Origin: Solen grandis
Lineage: Eukaryota > Mollusca > Bivalvia > Adapedonta > Solenidae
Length of the DNA stretch: 64,000 bases
Reading direction: 5' to 3'
Assembly: GCA_021229015.1 (NCBI GenBank)
Contig: CM037783.1
Span: 59,034,516 to 59,098,515, forward strand
Position 1 is the stretch's first letter. Each line of letters begins with the position of its first letter. The translations under genes and the position numbers were made by a program. Of the stretch, positions 47,727 through 60,440 are shown piece by piece. Below the pieces are notes generated by a model. It was not told where the DNA came from, ran no database searches, and was given only the letters and a program-made list of their open reading frames with translations.

Positions 47727-47767
47727 GAATTCCACCAATAATTCTTAGCGCTAAGTTGGTGGAATTC
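47727..47767. other. Nested palindrome / cruciform
   Basis: GAATTCCACCAA and its perfect complement TTGGTGGAATTC flank TAATT plus the perfect palindrome CTTAGCGCTAAG. It could be a small palindromic repeat or a hairpin-forming site. Confidence 0.7.
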
Positions 47768-49560
47768 AGGCCTGGACGTGTATTGTGAGTTTGTTTTCAA
47801 GAAGCAAGTGTACCTTATGCGATGGTGTGCTGAATAGTTGTGAGAGTGTTTGTATTTAGCCATGTATTGTCTGTTATAAGACATGGATCATATATTGGGA
47901 TAAGTCAATATATCTATATAACTCTAGGTTCTTTTTTTTTTTTTCGACGTTAAATAAAAGAGGATAAAGCTTTGAACTAACGGTAGGCCTAATGTTCTGA
48001 TAAATGTTGGATTTTTTTTTCGGACATGCAGTATCAATAGGTCACCACTTACATATAAATACCATCAAACATATTTGACCTTTAACCTAATTTGTTGGCA
48101 GTTCAGGCAAGATAATCGATAAATGATGTGAAAGGTTTCCGTAACAATAGTTTAAGGCAGTGTGAGTATATTTTATCACAAGCATCGTTTCTGCAATATG
48201 TCCACCCCGTCAGCGATGGTCATCAGTGCGTGGGTGATATCATTCCGACCATCGATGTCCAGTAATGAGGCATAATGTTGTTTATGATCTAACCTCATGT
48301 GTTGTATGATATATGACATTAAGAAGGCGAAACGTCATCGTAAATTTATGAATTCGATATAAAATTATGCAAATAATCAGTGACCGGAAATGTCACCCTG
48401 TCTACCCGCGAGCATCTCTTGGAGGCAACCGTACAAGGGTTATGATGGAAGGTTGTTTGTATTGGTTTCAATAGCAACATCTATGTAGTCGTCGTATGCG
48501 GTCATTTTACCAAGTCCCCGGTTTATAATATACGATTTTCATTACATTTTCAATTTCTTTAAAAAAAAAAAAGGCACCGTGCCCTAATTTCACATTAATA
48601 AAATGAAATGGTGAACGAAGAAGTTTCAATGTGAAGATATTTCAAAGTTTGATAGGCATTTTTCTTTATTAATTCATTCACACATTTACACTCCCATAGG
48701 TTTTTAGCGTGAAACACATTCAACGTTAAGGAGATTGATATTTTAATGCATTTCATATTACAATGTACTCTTAAACTTTATCACCGTATTTCATAAATGC
48801 TTTTTCTCAAATACCTTCTATCGAATAAAATCCGTCCCTCACCTGCATCCAAATTTTCCCCCCTAATAAATGGATTGGTGTTTATCTCATTAGCATCGAG
48901 ACACCGTCTTGTCAGAATTAATTTGTTTCAACAAAAATCGTTTTTTTTTATGTTTATGAAAAAAAGTCACAATAAAATAAATGATAAAAGGGGAAGTCTA
49001 TCGTAAATATCTACCCGCCGGGAGCCATTTTGTAACTGATACCAAGTATATGCATTATCTGTGCGCATGTCACTTGTCGCGGAAGTCATAATCAGCCAAT
49101 CAAATACTTCCATTCAAATTTGATCGATGAAAGCAGCGGTAGGTTTTTATCAAATTATCAGATAGGACTTTTAATCGAGGTGGTATCTTGGTACAGAAAG
49201 GCATTGATGACACGCGCAGATAACACATCAGGCACGTGCAGGGAAAAGTTCAGCTTTTGTCAAATTTTAGAACATTTTCCAATTAGTAATGTTTTGCTTC
49301 AGATTTTGATCAAGCTATAACATTGATCTGCGATATATCTTTTGTGATAAACGATTATTTCATGATAATGAGACTGTTTATGGATATTAATTTTATGTAT
49401 CAGTAACTTTAATGTTGTTTTTTTGTGCTATTATAGTGCAGGTGGAATAATAAAAGGAAAGAGTCACTATAAAACTGATTATTGTTTCACTTTTAGCCTC
49501 TTTCAGACCATTGATCTCACAGTGCTTCACAACGCAGTGGCAAGAATTCAACATTGTATG

Positions 49561-49663
49561 GTGGTTCCGTGCATTCGGGGTTTTCCTCCACCTGTAATTA
49601 GCTGGAAGTCGCTATATGACTGAAATACTGTCGAAGCGACGGTAAACTCAAATAGTCAAGTCA
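49561..49663 (+). mobile_element. SINE 3' fragment, same family as 47,277
   Basis: Shares the central CTCCACCT(G/C)TAATTAGCTGG and the tail CGAAGCGACGGTAAACTCAA with the full copy, in opposite orientation. The tRNA head is missing or unrecognisable. Confidence 0.75.
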
Positions 49664-51322
49664 TATATTAATTGCTTATATTTTCTTTTTTTTGTTTGAT
49701 TCAAGATTTCATAAAATTTTAAAGAGTTTTTCTTTGATTCCAAACTGTTTTAGGCATACATTTTAAATATATATCACGATTTAAGAAATAAAGGATAGCG
49801 TTTGTCATGAATATGAGTAGGCCTACCAGCATGAATACTACTTTAAAGGGCAGTATAAATATGATCAGTGATAGGGAACCTATCATTTTAATTGATGCTT
49901 TAGTGCCTTCTGCTCTTCAGATTCCTTTCAGATCAAAGAATCTGCCATACGTTGATGACCAAGGGCTGGATTTTACAAAATTGCATGTGGATTTCTTCAA
50001 GACATAGCCGATTCTTTTGAAGTTAACAACCTAGGACCACGTGCAATACCGCTCCACGAAACCATAAATGACAGCACGTTTGTAATCATGCGGAACAGCT
50101 TGCATCTTAATGCGTGATGAATGAGCGTGCCTTGCACATCTCGGACCGATAATTGCAATATCATACAGCGCGCGCTCTTCGCCGGGGAGACCCGTTACGT
50201 CACTAACCAGATGTCAAAATGATCATTTAAATGATTTGCTTTGCTAATAAGCACGAACTTTGCAGTGACAAGACCGCGTTTGTTTTCAAATGCAATTAAT
50301 TATATCTGTACTGTTTAGTGGAGTCCAAAAGAAATAAACACACTGTCTAGAAAGGAACCTCTGTTTAAAATGTTGCATTGCAATGCTCGCTAATGATTCG
50401 TGAGAAAGGTTGAAGTCGTCATTAATGAATCAACTACTGGTATCGTATACAAATACTGCTCGTCTTTATGCACCCAAAATATTGACACTTTCATTCATTT
50501 ATAAGTCCTAATCCGAGTCCTTCTTGTTACGTGTAATATTGAAAAATAATAATAATAAAAAAAAAAGAGGATGGTAGGTCGGGTTTCCTTTTCCTTTCGT
50601 TTCCTTTTCCTTTCGTATTTATTTCATTTATCTATTCAATTTACATATATGGAAACTATTTAATTTCGATCGGATGTTGCATTAATTTTACTCCAGATCG
50701 ATTTCCTGTTCAGTTAACGCACATATTCTATATCTCCATTGTCCAAGAAACTAATTGTGATATCAGATCTAAACGTTTAAATAGTGCTGTTGACATTAAT
50801 GCCCATTTTGTTAATCAATCAGCTAGAGATAATTTTATTCTTGATATCAAACACGGATATTGTCAGATCAAGTGTCAAAACTTTTCTTAATAATCTACAA
50901 CACGTTCATCTCTTAGTAAAGCTGACTTGTTCGTTTGTTTTTATTTTTCTGATCATATTATTCTGAATTTATTCCGGGAACATACATTTATTGAAACCCT
51001 ATTTTTTTTCATTTGTCATTATCAACATTATGTTTTTTCTTCACTTAGATAATTTATTTCCTTGATTTTCTTTTTGAAAGTGTGTGTGTTTGTGGTTTAG
51101 TTTATTATATCGTATATTAGTGTGTATATATATTCTCCCTATCTTATAGCTCCCCGCAGAGCTATGTTCGATTTTAGCTGTATTTATTATGTTTTATTAC
51201 ATGTTTTAAAAAAAGAATACATTCAATAACATATGACTCTAATTGTGTTCTTGTGTGGTGATTTTCCTGATTTATTTAATATAAAATAGTAGGTATGTTT
51301 TTGTTCTTAAAACAGAGGGGGG

Positions 51323-51359
<37 letters not shown>

Positions 51360-53080
51360 AATGTGAATCTATATAATTTCATATGAAACATTTAAACTTA
51401 AAAAAAAATAAGCAGGTAGAATAATCACTGGTACCACCCGTTCAATTTATACAAAGAAACTGGATGACTTACTCTAAGTGAGAGAAGAATATATATAAAA
51501 AAAGTCATGTTACTGTTTAATATTACCTGGTTATCTGAGTGCCTTCTTTCAAAGACCCGTAGACGGAAGTTTGAATTACAATCTCAGAATTAACAACGAC
51601 TTGGTAGATATCCGTTGATCGAAGGGCATCCCTTTTTGATAAGTCTTTTGTTCCTACATCAAATGGTGTATGGAACTCTTTGCCTACTTCACCCAGAAAC
51701 ATTCAATCAAATGGTTCATTCGAACATAAATTTATCCAACATATGTTCTCCAAAACTCCTGTACTTTCTTATTTCCTTCACACATCGCTTTATTTATCTG
51801 TGTTACACACCAGAATACGTAATAATTGATCATGTTATTGATTTTTTTATGTTTATATTGTAAAACAAAAACGCTATATTCGAAAACGTGGAACACTACT
51901 GTTTTAGAATTGAACGTATCCAATTATTCAAAAAATCAAGACGTTTTCATCTTTTAAATTGCATTCATCTACTAAACAGAGATGTAATCATATCACAAGA
52001 AGACAACATAAATATAGTAAACGCTATTCAACGTCATTATTATTATCATTATTATGTATAGTATTCTAGTTACTTTTTAATCTGTTCAGATTGATTTCTC
52101 TAGCCCTGCACGCTTTTATTTATTATTAATGTGTTGTTGTTGTGTTTTTGTTACAACTAAGATAACTATTATTATTATATTAACTATAACTACTACAAGT
52201 AGTAGTAGTAGTAGTAGTATCATTTCTATTAGTATTATCTGCCAAGTACAAACACGTGTTCCTGTCATATCGTAATTCTCTTGTCAGGAAGAGTCGTTTT
52301 AAAGTTGGAAAACTTTTTACTTAATCACTGTAATAATTGGTAAAAAACAATGTATAAACTAACTAGCTGTGAGCTACGTGCTTTATGCATCAAACATTTA
52401 GTTGTTTTCGAATTAGTGCGAACATACACAATGCGACTGTGCGTCTGGGTGCTGTACTCTGAGGTACATCCTGGACATGACCAGATTTTGTAACTTATAA
52501 GCAGGTGATTACAATGGACACTGAATACTGTGTTTCACTGCTAACTCTGATGTTATATTGCACAATCTTACACATCCGTGTTGACCCACTCAACTCAACA
52601 CAGCACAATAGTGCGCAATTGACCCGGTTATCAAGTGCACTCGGTCAATGCTTTTATATGCGAAGAACAGATCGAGGACTTTAGAAGAAGAAAAACAACT
52701 ACGCCATGAATATGAAAACAATCACTATCAAGTATCCCTTCGAAAGAAAATTTATTTAATTCACAAAAACCCAAAAACATTTCTTAAATGATGGTAACGT
52801 AATTAATGTTATGCATTTTGCGGAGGTAAATGTCTGCATAAGTTTTAATGCACTTTTGAATACAGTTCTTAGATATGACAATACATAGCAATCTCATGCT
52901 TCATGCTATCAATCAATTTTCTTTCAATCGTTTAAAAAAAAGCAAAAAACAACAACATTTTATATAAATAAATATTAACAAAATACATAAAGCGGATCTA
53001 TTGACACAATATCTACCAGCATACACTTTGCTACCACTTTTTATTACTAGTATATACTTTGTAATCGTTATGTTTCGCTG
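49664..53080. other. Gene-free stretch with microsatellites
   Basis: No gene recognised. Simple repeats: TTTCC-rich 50,585-50,615; G/(GA)n 51,315-51,357; (AGT)n 52,195-52,220. The stretch 50,760-51,230 ends with a hairpin (AGCTC-cccgca-GAGCT) and an A-rich run, and could be the 3' end of an old retroposon, but I cannot show that. Confidence 0.5.
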
Positions 53081-53260
53081 ATATTATATTTTTGTCCCCC
53101 CCCCTTTTTTTCTATATTTTTTATCGCTGGCTAGTATATTACATCACTTAAATTCAGTAAGACTTACGAACCATGTAAAACTTGCCAGCGTAATTATGAT
53201 TTCATATCTTTGTTTTTTCTTTTTCCGAATATCTTATTTAAAATATTTATTGTTTATTAT
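53080..53260 (+). repeat. Diverged dispersed repeat, second copy (no MITE)
   Basis: Counterpart of 38,955-39,430 with the same ordered words but no MITE, so it may represent the empty-site state. Confidence 0.55.
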
Positions 53261-54389
53261 ACATGTATCAGTAGTGGTATTGCTCTTATTTACTTAACTG
53301 GTTTAAAATCGTTTATTTTAGGAATGTGTTGAGGTTTTGGCAGTTGTATGTTCTCGTATCGGTAAGTTCCCCTGGACGTCGGCACGCATCTCCATGACGT
53401 AACCGACAGTAACACGATGAACCTAATCAACCGGACCAAACTCTGACCCTATCTCGTGGTTCGGGCTGTATCTTGAGTCAGGCTAAATAAGTTACGTATG
53501 TTCCCGGCAAACGTAACATGCGTTACGTAACCCGGATGTTCCCCCATCACCTGCTCGCGAGCTGACCGTTACCCTGCCCGAAACCCACCTCTCATTGCCT
53601 AGGTGATATGATACTGGCGTGAAATAAACATAATTCTTATCATTATCTACCTGGTCTGACCAGAACGATTTGCTTAATTTTCACATGGATATAAGAATAC
53701 ACGGTTAAGTAATGAGGTCAGATCAGTTGTATTTACAAATAATGCGAACTACGTTCATGTATATCGAAAACCGCAGACGCGGATTCTGCACTTGACGGAG
53801 TGAAAGAGGAAGAACAGAAAGGCGTGTATGACGACAGTACTGTAATCACAGGAGCCATTGTAAAACACGGAAGGACTAGTCAATGTTTTTGTTGCGCAAA
53901 ACAAAAACAGGATATGTTGGTAAACAGAACTGATAGGAATCAAAGTAATTTTGTTGAAGGTTTTAGTCATGTTTTGAAATCAGTCGAATGATATCAGAAA
54001 AAAGAAAAATCCTGGAAAGAATTTCAGTATTTGGGCAATGTAAGACCTCACCTTTGCAGTATGTTCATTTTGTAAACAAATATGGCCAATAATTCAACTC
54101 TGATCTGTTTATAGTAATGCATGCCAATAATTTCATGTTTTAAAAATAGTAATATTACTGGTATGCCTACATGTTTTCAAGTTTGTAGCTACCCGACAAG
54201 GATACATAAAAAGACATTAAACATACGAACAACAAATGACCCCACTCGCTTGAAATACATTTTTTTATATGTTTTTATCATTATGAACATTTTCGAATTC
54301 CTTTTGAATTATTTAAGACAGGTAGATCCTATACAATAAAACCTCGCTGTTAAGAAAACCATCAATTCCATAGAAGTGCATTTTACCAT

Positions 54390-54575
54390 TTTAATCAGAA
54401 TAAGTAAAAGAGGTCTTAATAATCATAAATAGTAAAAGTGATCTTAATAATTATAAATAGTAAAAGTGGTCTAAAAAAAATGTCTTAATAATGAGGTGGA
54501 CTTTCATGTAAAATTTACCAATATAATCTCAATAAATTAAAGGGGTCTTAAAGTGAGGTGGTCTTTATAGTGAGT
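54390..54575. repeat. ~30-bp tandem repeat
   Basis: Three units contain TAATAAT(C/T)ATAAATAGTAAA with (G/A)GTCTTAATAAT, then two diverged units ending GAGGTGGTCTTTATAGTGAG. Confidence 0.7.
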
Positions 54576-57290
54576 CCCAGGTTAAGGATCCAGTTTGTTC
54601 GCAGCATTAATGTTAAGCATTTTCATAGTTCTGTTAACACAAACGTTTTATAATAAAAGTATAGATACTTTAAAGAACTATTGATACTGACTTTGGAGTT
54701 TAAAAACTGGTACATATACACGAGTGTTTAGTGAAGCCAGAAGCCCGCTATCTTTGTCTTGTTTAGTTTGTGTCCTTTGGTTTTGTCCTCATATCTTGAT
54801 TATATATTTAGAATATTTCATTTAAATCGCTGTACTGAAGATTTTCCTGTGTTGACTAATAATAAATAAAAAATAAATAAAATGCTGACACACTTCATTA
54901 TCCAGCTAGGAAGTAAAGGTTGCATTACTGACAACATTTTCCCCATTCACTCATTATCATTTCAATGTTTATATCGAATTCTATTTTATGTAAAGGAGCA
55001 TATTACACTTACAAGTACCGATAGTTTGATATGACAAAGTTAATTAAACGATCAATAGTTTCCATGTTCAGATTATATGCAGCAATTTAAATCGCACTCA
55101 GTGTGACCAGGACATAAAATGTCAGATTGCCTTGGTCATTGCGCAAGAATGATTTCAAGTTGTGTTATCTTAATCGCAACTTCCCCCTGGGAGCAATTGG
55201 TGAGCGAATGTTACGTTATGCAATTTTCTAAATACCGCTGAAAAATACGCTGGCAAAGAGCGGGCAAAAGTTCACGGCGAGTGTTATGCAATATTTTGTA
55301 AAGGCTGTGGCCACAATCGATAGTGTTGGCTAATCATGGCGTAACTGTTAACTAATGTCGGTCACGACCTGTGGTCAGTGTACATTGGTCGAAAGAATAT
55401 TACATCCAATATTGTATTTGCTTATTAAAAATGAATTCAAACAAAGCGATGACATATTTAACCTATGGGCAAGTAATCCTATTTAACGTAACGGGTCGCA
55501 GTGTCGATTAAAGAAAGTGTAGCTTATTTCAAAACAGCTATTATTGCATGTTGTTTGCTAAAGAGATATGCCAGGTACATTTACGAGCTCCAAAACAGAC
55601 GGGTTATATACTTGTAACATTATGACTGCCTCTCGCATCTTCATTTTGATTCTAGAATGTGATGATAACGATTGTGATGTACTGTTATATTAGATATTTT
55701 GATTTCATAACTTAAATTTCATTTCGCTCATTGGATCCCAGACAAAATCAATTCGTTACAACTAATTTATCCATGTTGAAAAATAAAATTGAAAGTTAGG
55801 ACATTAATGTCTTGACATGGTGTCCATGACAACTGTCGCTGAAATACGAAAGAAAAGAGGACAAATGTCATTTCAGTTATTTTAAATTTATTTGCATACA
55901 AAAGAAATGTAACAATACAAGAAATAAGTGTTAAATGTAAGACTCCTATGGACTAAACATAGACCTTATTTAACAGCAATCTCCACTGCAGGTGACTTTA
56001 GCTGTCCTTTGATCAAATAGCTTGTAGAAGTACCCGTAAACCATCTTGACGACATATTCTTAGTGGACCAGATCAGCCCCTAATGGCAGTAATTTGTCTA
56101 AAATGAACTAAATTACAATTATTCCGATAATACCAGAAGCAGAAACCAATTTATACAATTGTATATTGTCTTTTACCTTTAAAATTATCTACTTTTTCAT
56201 ATTTCTTTTTAAAAAATCCTTATTTTTTTCATTGTTGAGAGCTTAGCAAGAGTTACTTAAAGGAAACAATGGCTGCAACACAAAATATAATATTTTTTCA
56301 ATAGTAATTATATAACACATGTAATATAACTTTATAACTAACAATGAGATTCTCCCTGAGTCTTTGGATGACAAAGAAAAAGAAAACTGAAACAAAAACC
56401 TTAAGATACGATTAAAAGAAAACAGAACGTAAAAATAATTAGAAAACATGACCATTAAGTAAATCCGAGCTTTTAAACAACACGATGTAATATATCAGGC
56501 CCTCTTCTTGAATTGGTACAATAGAAAAAATATTTAATTAATCTTATTTTAGTCATTCAAAATATAACGTTTATATAGCACAATTAGTGTAACAATAAGT
56601 GTAACATAACATATTTTACAAACATATTCATTGTCATCTTGTTTAATGTTCCTACGTTTAAACATTTCTTGTTAAAATAAGAGTGACCTTGTTACTTTGC
56701 TATCTACATCACACATTCTATTTTCAAGCAAATGATATGCATACTGTTCAAAATCATGGAATTACAAACATACGATAGAATACATATCAAGCTTCATGCG
56801 ATTAAAAACAATTGATCTTGATTAAATGATAAAAAGGATAACCAAATAAATGTTAGAATGATTCAGATAAAATTGAATTTACTTCAAATTAGTAATACTA
56901 AAATGAATGGCTTATCACATTATGAATACAGAAAAACGAATGAGTAAACCATACAAACTGACAAGTTATGTTTAAAATTCTAAAAACTAAACAGTGTTTA
57001 ATTATTTTCTGGTACAGACAACATTTTTCATAATATAACGCTTGAAAAGGAATTTATCTTTAAGTTTTGTTTGGACCATAATTGATCACATAGATTGAAG
57101 AGCAGAAACCAAAGAGATTTTGAAACATGAACAATACTATACTTGTAATACAAGTAAGTCGTAAACCTAACAATTTTATCGAACAAAAATTCATCGAATA
57201 AAATTTTAAATTTCCCAAAAATGAAAATAGATCAAATGACTTTTGCCTATTCACTTTGGAAAAGAGCATCGAATATGGTCATTTTTTTTA
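54576..57290. other. Gene-free stretch
   Basis: Anonymous sequence. 55,180-55,400 is somewhat richer in GC and looks unique. I see no supported gene or RNA. Confidence 0.5.
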
Positions 57291-57292
57291 TA

Positions 57293-57536
57293 TTAACCCT
57301 TTCCCTCATATAGACTCATTTTGACGCCCTCAATAGGTATCACATAAAGCCTGATCTGCAGAAAACCACAGTTAAACCTTACCAAATTTAATTACATAAT
57401 CCTCATTTCCAGACCACTGAGGAGCAGCGAACAACATGAAACCGGATCAGCCTGCGAGTTACTCGCAGGCTGATCTGGTTTTAAGCTGTTCGCATAGGTC
57501 TTTTCATGGTTTCCATCTATGAGGGAAAGGGTTTAA
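57293..57536 (+). mobile_element. Palindromic MITE, copy 6 (orientation A)
   Basis: Intact TIRs, with a few changes in the central arms (GAACAACATGAAACCGGATC against TGGTTTTAAGCTGTTCGC). About 1 kb downstream of the bZIP stop codon, so it may lie in or near its 3' flank. Confidence 0.88.
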
Positions 57537-58309
57537 CTTACACAACCTGTTACAAAAATCTGACATATAATTAGACAGTACAAATACAATTTTGAACCAG
57601 GAATTCATTATTTTTAATTAGACTCGCAGTGTCCGTCATTTTTAACATTCTGTGCATGAAATAACTTGTCAGTAAGCCTAATGCTATCGAGAAATCAAAC
57701 ACTTTTGTCTGCATTTAAACCAATTTGTCGACATTTGTCAGATCAAATTAATTGTTAATGAAGTTGTGTCGAAATAGTAAGGAAAACACACTGCTAAAAT
57801 AGCACATTTCTGCTTATCCTGTTGATATAAAACATTCTAAATAAAACATGCAATACAATCTTACATGAATGAGTCAATCTCACTCAGCACATTAAATTAA
57901 GGGATAATATCTCTGTCGCACTCACCTTTCTCGCCTCAATGCTCGAATGTGTCTATTTTATCAGACCTCTTGCAGACAACATGCAGCACCTCCCATCTGA
58001 ATGAATTTATATTAACTCTTAAATATGAACTTATATCATTACAAATAAACATATGAAACAAAGTCTCTCATTTTAAAACAAACAGCATTTGTTCAGCACT
58101 AATAGATTATAAATGTTCCCATTTGTTCAAGCACTCGTGCATCCAATGTACACTAAAATACGACAACTATGCACCAAGGGTCGCGGGCGCGAGGTATATC
58201 TCAAAGATTTTGTTTCAACCAAAATCTATTACCACAACTTAAATAAACACACTTATCAAAAATATTTCCGCGATAGCGTATTTCCTGAGTCGCGTTGTCT
58301 TTGTCGCCA

Positions 58310-58315
58310 TTTATT
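58310..58315 (-). terminator. Candidate poly(A) signal for the bZIP gene
   Basis: The minus strand reads AATAAA about 230 bp past the stop codon. In such AT-rich DNA this hexamer is common, so the call is weak and the real 3'UTR may be longer. Confidence 0.2.
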
Positions 58316-58542
58316 CAGTCAACACTTTCATTCACAGACAAACAAAACAAAATAGCCACTGTCTATTTTACAGTCTATGGACTTAATATGGCTTTTTTTT
58401 GCATGCAATTACTTAAAATGAAGGCAATGTTGTGTTTGATTGAACATCTACACTTTCTGTAAGTTAATGTGTCATATCTGAACGTAAATGACATCAATGT
58501 AAGATGGGTGAATGTGTTATTGATGATCATAAGATAAAATGA

Positions 58543-59307
58543 TCATATTCTGTTGTAAAGCATATAATGTAATTTAGCTGTCTCGTTTTTCAATATTGCC
58601 ACTTGTGCTCGAAGTTTTAAATTTTCCTGTTCTAAAAATGCTGCGCGCATAGCAATCTCTTCCTCCTTTTGTCGACGATTATCGCGTGACCTTTTAGCTG
58701 CCTCGTTGTTTTTTCTGCGCCTTTCCCAGTATGAACCGTCTTTTTTCTCTTCTGGCACGTGTTTAAGTTTTTTAGACTCTGAATCAGAGTTACTGTCGTG
58801 ACTTACACTGCTACGGCTTTCAGCTCTTCGTTTTCTCTGCAACAAATGAGACGTCAGAGGGGTGATCGGGAAGGACGGAAAAGATGCGGGTGAATCATAC
58901 AGGGATGCAAGCCCTAAACCCATTGGCATAGAGGTCGGTAGACCATTTTGTTGTCCGGGTAATACGCTAGACGAGCCTGATGATGAGAATAAAGATGACA
59001 TAGAATCTAGTGGGTATGATTTGAACGGTCTGCTGAGGGCAATAGAAGGTGGAGATGAGGGTGCTTCTTTGTCGTTGGCATCTGAACTTGAACACGGTGA
59101 GTCTTGGAAGTTACTCGGAATCGGTCCCGACACGGGTTTGATGGCAGAACCATGAAGGGACGAGTCACTGTCATTTCCGTCTGAGTTCAACCTCGGAGGG
59201 GTCCTAGGGGTGCGTGGAGATGGAGGGGTTTCTTCGGACAAAGATCTTCGAGAGAGGTTCAAGTCTGGGACCGACTTTGACGACAGATCTAGTGCTGCGT
59301 CAGACAT
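58543..59307 (-). CDS. bZIP transcription factor of the PAR / CES-2 / Giant type
   Basis: A 254-residue nuclear DNA-binding protein. The C-terminal 62 residues form the bZIP: basic region [20 protein letters not shown] (N-x2-AA-x2-SR signature), then a zipper with Leu at about 225, 232, 239 and 246, spaced exactly seven. The basic region and RAAFLEQEN are closest to PAR proteins (DBP/HLF/TEF), worm CES-2 and fly Giant; NFIL3 shares the basic region but not the zipper. These bind TTAYGTAA. The N-terminus is Ser/Pro-rich ([15 protein letters not shown]) and begins with ALDLSSK, resembling the PxDLS motif that recruits the CtBP co-repressor. I chose the Met of MSDAALDL. The upstream in-frame Met (59,334) is followed by TTTCATTGTAG, a good 3' splice site, so MCTFIVDSK is probably intronic. 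The CDS is uninterrupted in one exon, and no neighbour gene is seen. Confidence 0.85.
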   Translation of the reverse strand: MSDAALDLSSKSVPDLNLSRRSLSEETPPSPRTPRTPPRLNSDGNDSDSSLHGSAIKPVSGPIPSNFQDSPCSSSDANDKEAPSSPPSIALSRPFKSYPLDSMSSLFSSSGSSSVLPGQQNGLPTSMPMGLGLASLYDSPASFPSFPITPLTSHLLQRKRRAESRSSVSHDSNSDSESKKLKHVPEEKKDGSYWERRRKNNEAAKRSRDNRRQKEEEIAMRAAFLEQENLKLRAQVAILKNETAKLHYMLYNRI

Positions 59308-59421
59308 CTTGGAATCTACAATGAAAGTACACAAAAGAATGAAACAATGATATCAAAAAGACAGCAATGGCATCTGAAATAAAGGTTTTGTTATGTTTCC
59401 TTTTAATTTAATTGCCATATA

Positions 59422-59429
59422 TTACGTAA
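59422..59429. promoter_or_regulatory. Perfect PAR/NFIL3 D-box TTACGTAA
   Basis: Optimal palindromic binding site for PAR and NFIL3 bZIP dimers, 115 bp upstream of the start codon of a protein of that type. The 8-mer is expected about twice by chance in 64 kb of this composition, and another copy is at 53,523-53,530. Confidence 0.35.
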
Positions 59430-60275
59430 AAATATAACTTAAATTATAATGTAAAAATATTTTTTTTATGAAAAATGAGGAAAAACATTAGATATAAAGA
59501 GTGAATAGTAATAAACAAATGAATATTTAGTTGTTTTATTCTGGATATCTAAAACTAAATTAACATTTTTCCTCATTTCTCTTGCCTTACAGGTTTCATC
59601 TGCTAAACAATTAAAAACACAAAATCTAAATAAAGGCCTTCAAAATAAAAAATTTAAAAAAATGATTCAAATTAAATAATAATCATACTTATAGTTTACC
59701 AAATGCGAATGCCTATGATGCAATGAAATGTCAATGCAAAATGTACTATTAACATATCAATAAGCGTCGTTCATATTCCATGTGAGAAAAAATGATAATA
59801 ACAATAAATAGTCAAAGCAACATACTTGAAACCTAACAGGATCTGATGTCTTATGTCAAAGTAGGAAGTACAGGCCTTGTCATTATGGTGGGGATACGAG
59901 ATATTTAACAATCTCGTTAACAATAGGAAACACTCATTAGACAACAGATTTTAAAGCTGACTCGGAAACGCATGCTTTCAATATTACATCACTATCATAA
60001 TTGTTATCAAGTGCATCATTGTCAGTTAGAGAACCACCAGCCAATAGGGTAGGGTTATTCTACATTTATATTATATCAAATATCACCCTGATGTTTTTCA
60101 TTGTTTCTTTTTTAAAATGCATTATATGATCCATGTATATTATGCAATTCATTTATTCTGACATGTATGCTTTTACAAAAACACCCTTGATCAGTATTAA
60201 ATGTGTACACAACCTTCTTCGATCTATTTCCATCTTAAAAATACGTATTCTTTATGTACAACTATTCCGTATAAT

Positions 60276-60283
60276 TTATGTAA
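60276..60283. promoter_or_regulatory. D-box TTATGTAA
   Basis: Second consensus PAR bZIP site, 50 bp downstream of the predicted first-exon donor. Confidence 0.3.
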
Positions 60284-60440
60284 TAATGTTGTAAATAAAG
60301 TCCTCTGCTTATAATGTTTTGTTTATTCCTTACCGTTTTCATCAAACCACAGCTGAGTTAAAATCCTCACACGCCACTATGATGTGTGTATTAAATTCCG
60401 TTATCGTGGTTGTACAATATGACTCTCCCACTGACCAACA

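Larger units (their letters stand above)
59308..60440 (-). promoter_or_regulatory. Predicted 5'UTR, intron and promoter of the bZIP gene
   Basis: Acceptor TTTCATTGTAG at 59,316 leaves a short 5'UTR (ATTCCAAG) before ATG. A consensus donor AACG|GTAAGG (60,334/60,333) about 1 kb upstream could end a non-coding exon 1. A TATA-like CATATAAGC lies near 60,470. The intron carries TTACGTAA (59,422-59,429) and TTATGTAA (60,276-60,283). This is prediction only; no transcript evidence. Confidence 0.4.

Noticed and set aside
50765..51240. Possible LINE 3' end (frame with DNFILDIKHGYCQIK, hairpin, A-rich tail)
   Set aside because: I cannot place the peptide in any reverse transcriptase motif and no target-site duplication was found; left as anonymous sequence.
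52706..52730. AMNMKT-like reading resembling the PC biotinylation site AMKM
   Set aside because: There is no APMPG region upstream and the second residue pair does not fit; flanks do not match the carrier domain. Coincidence.
53800..53991. 63-codon open frame beginning MKEEEQKGVYDD
   Set aside because: No recognised domain, no supporting splice or transcript signal, and length expected by chance.
58862..59155. 97-codon + strand open frame
   Set aside because: Antisense shadow of the Ser/Pro-rich part of the bZIP coding region.
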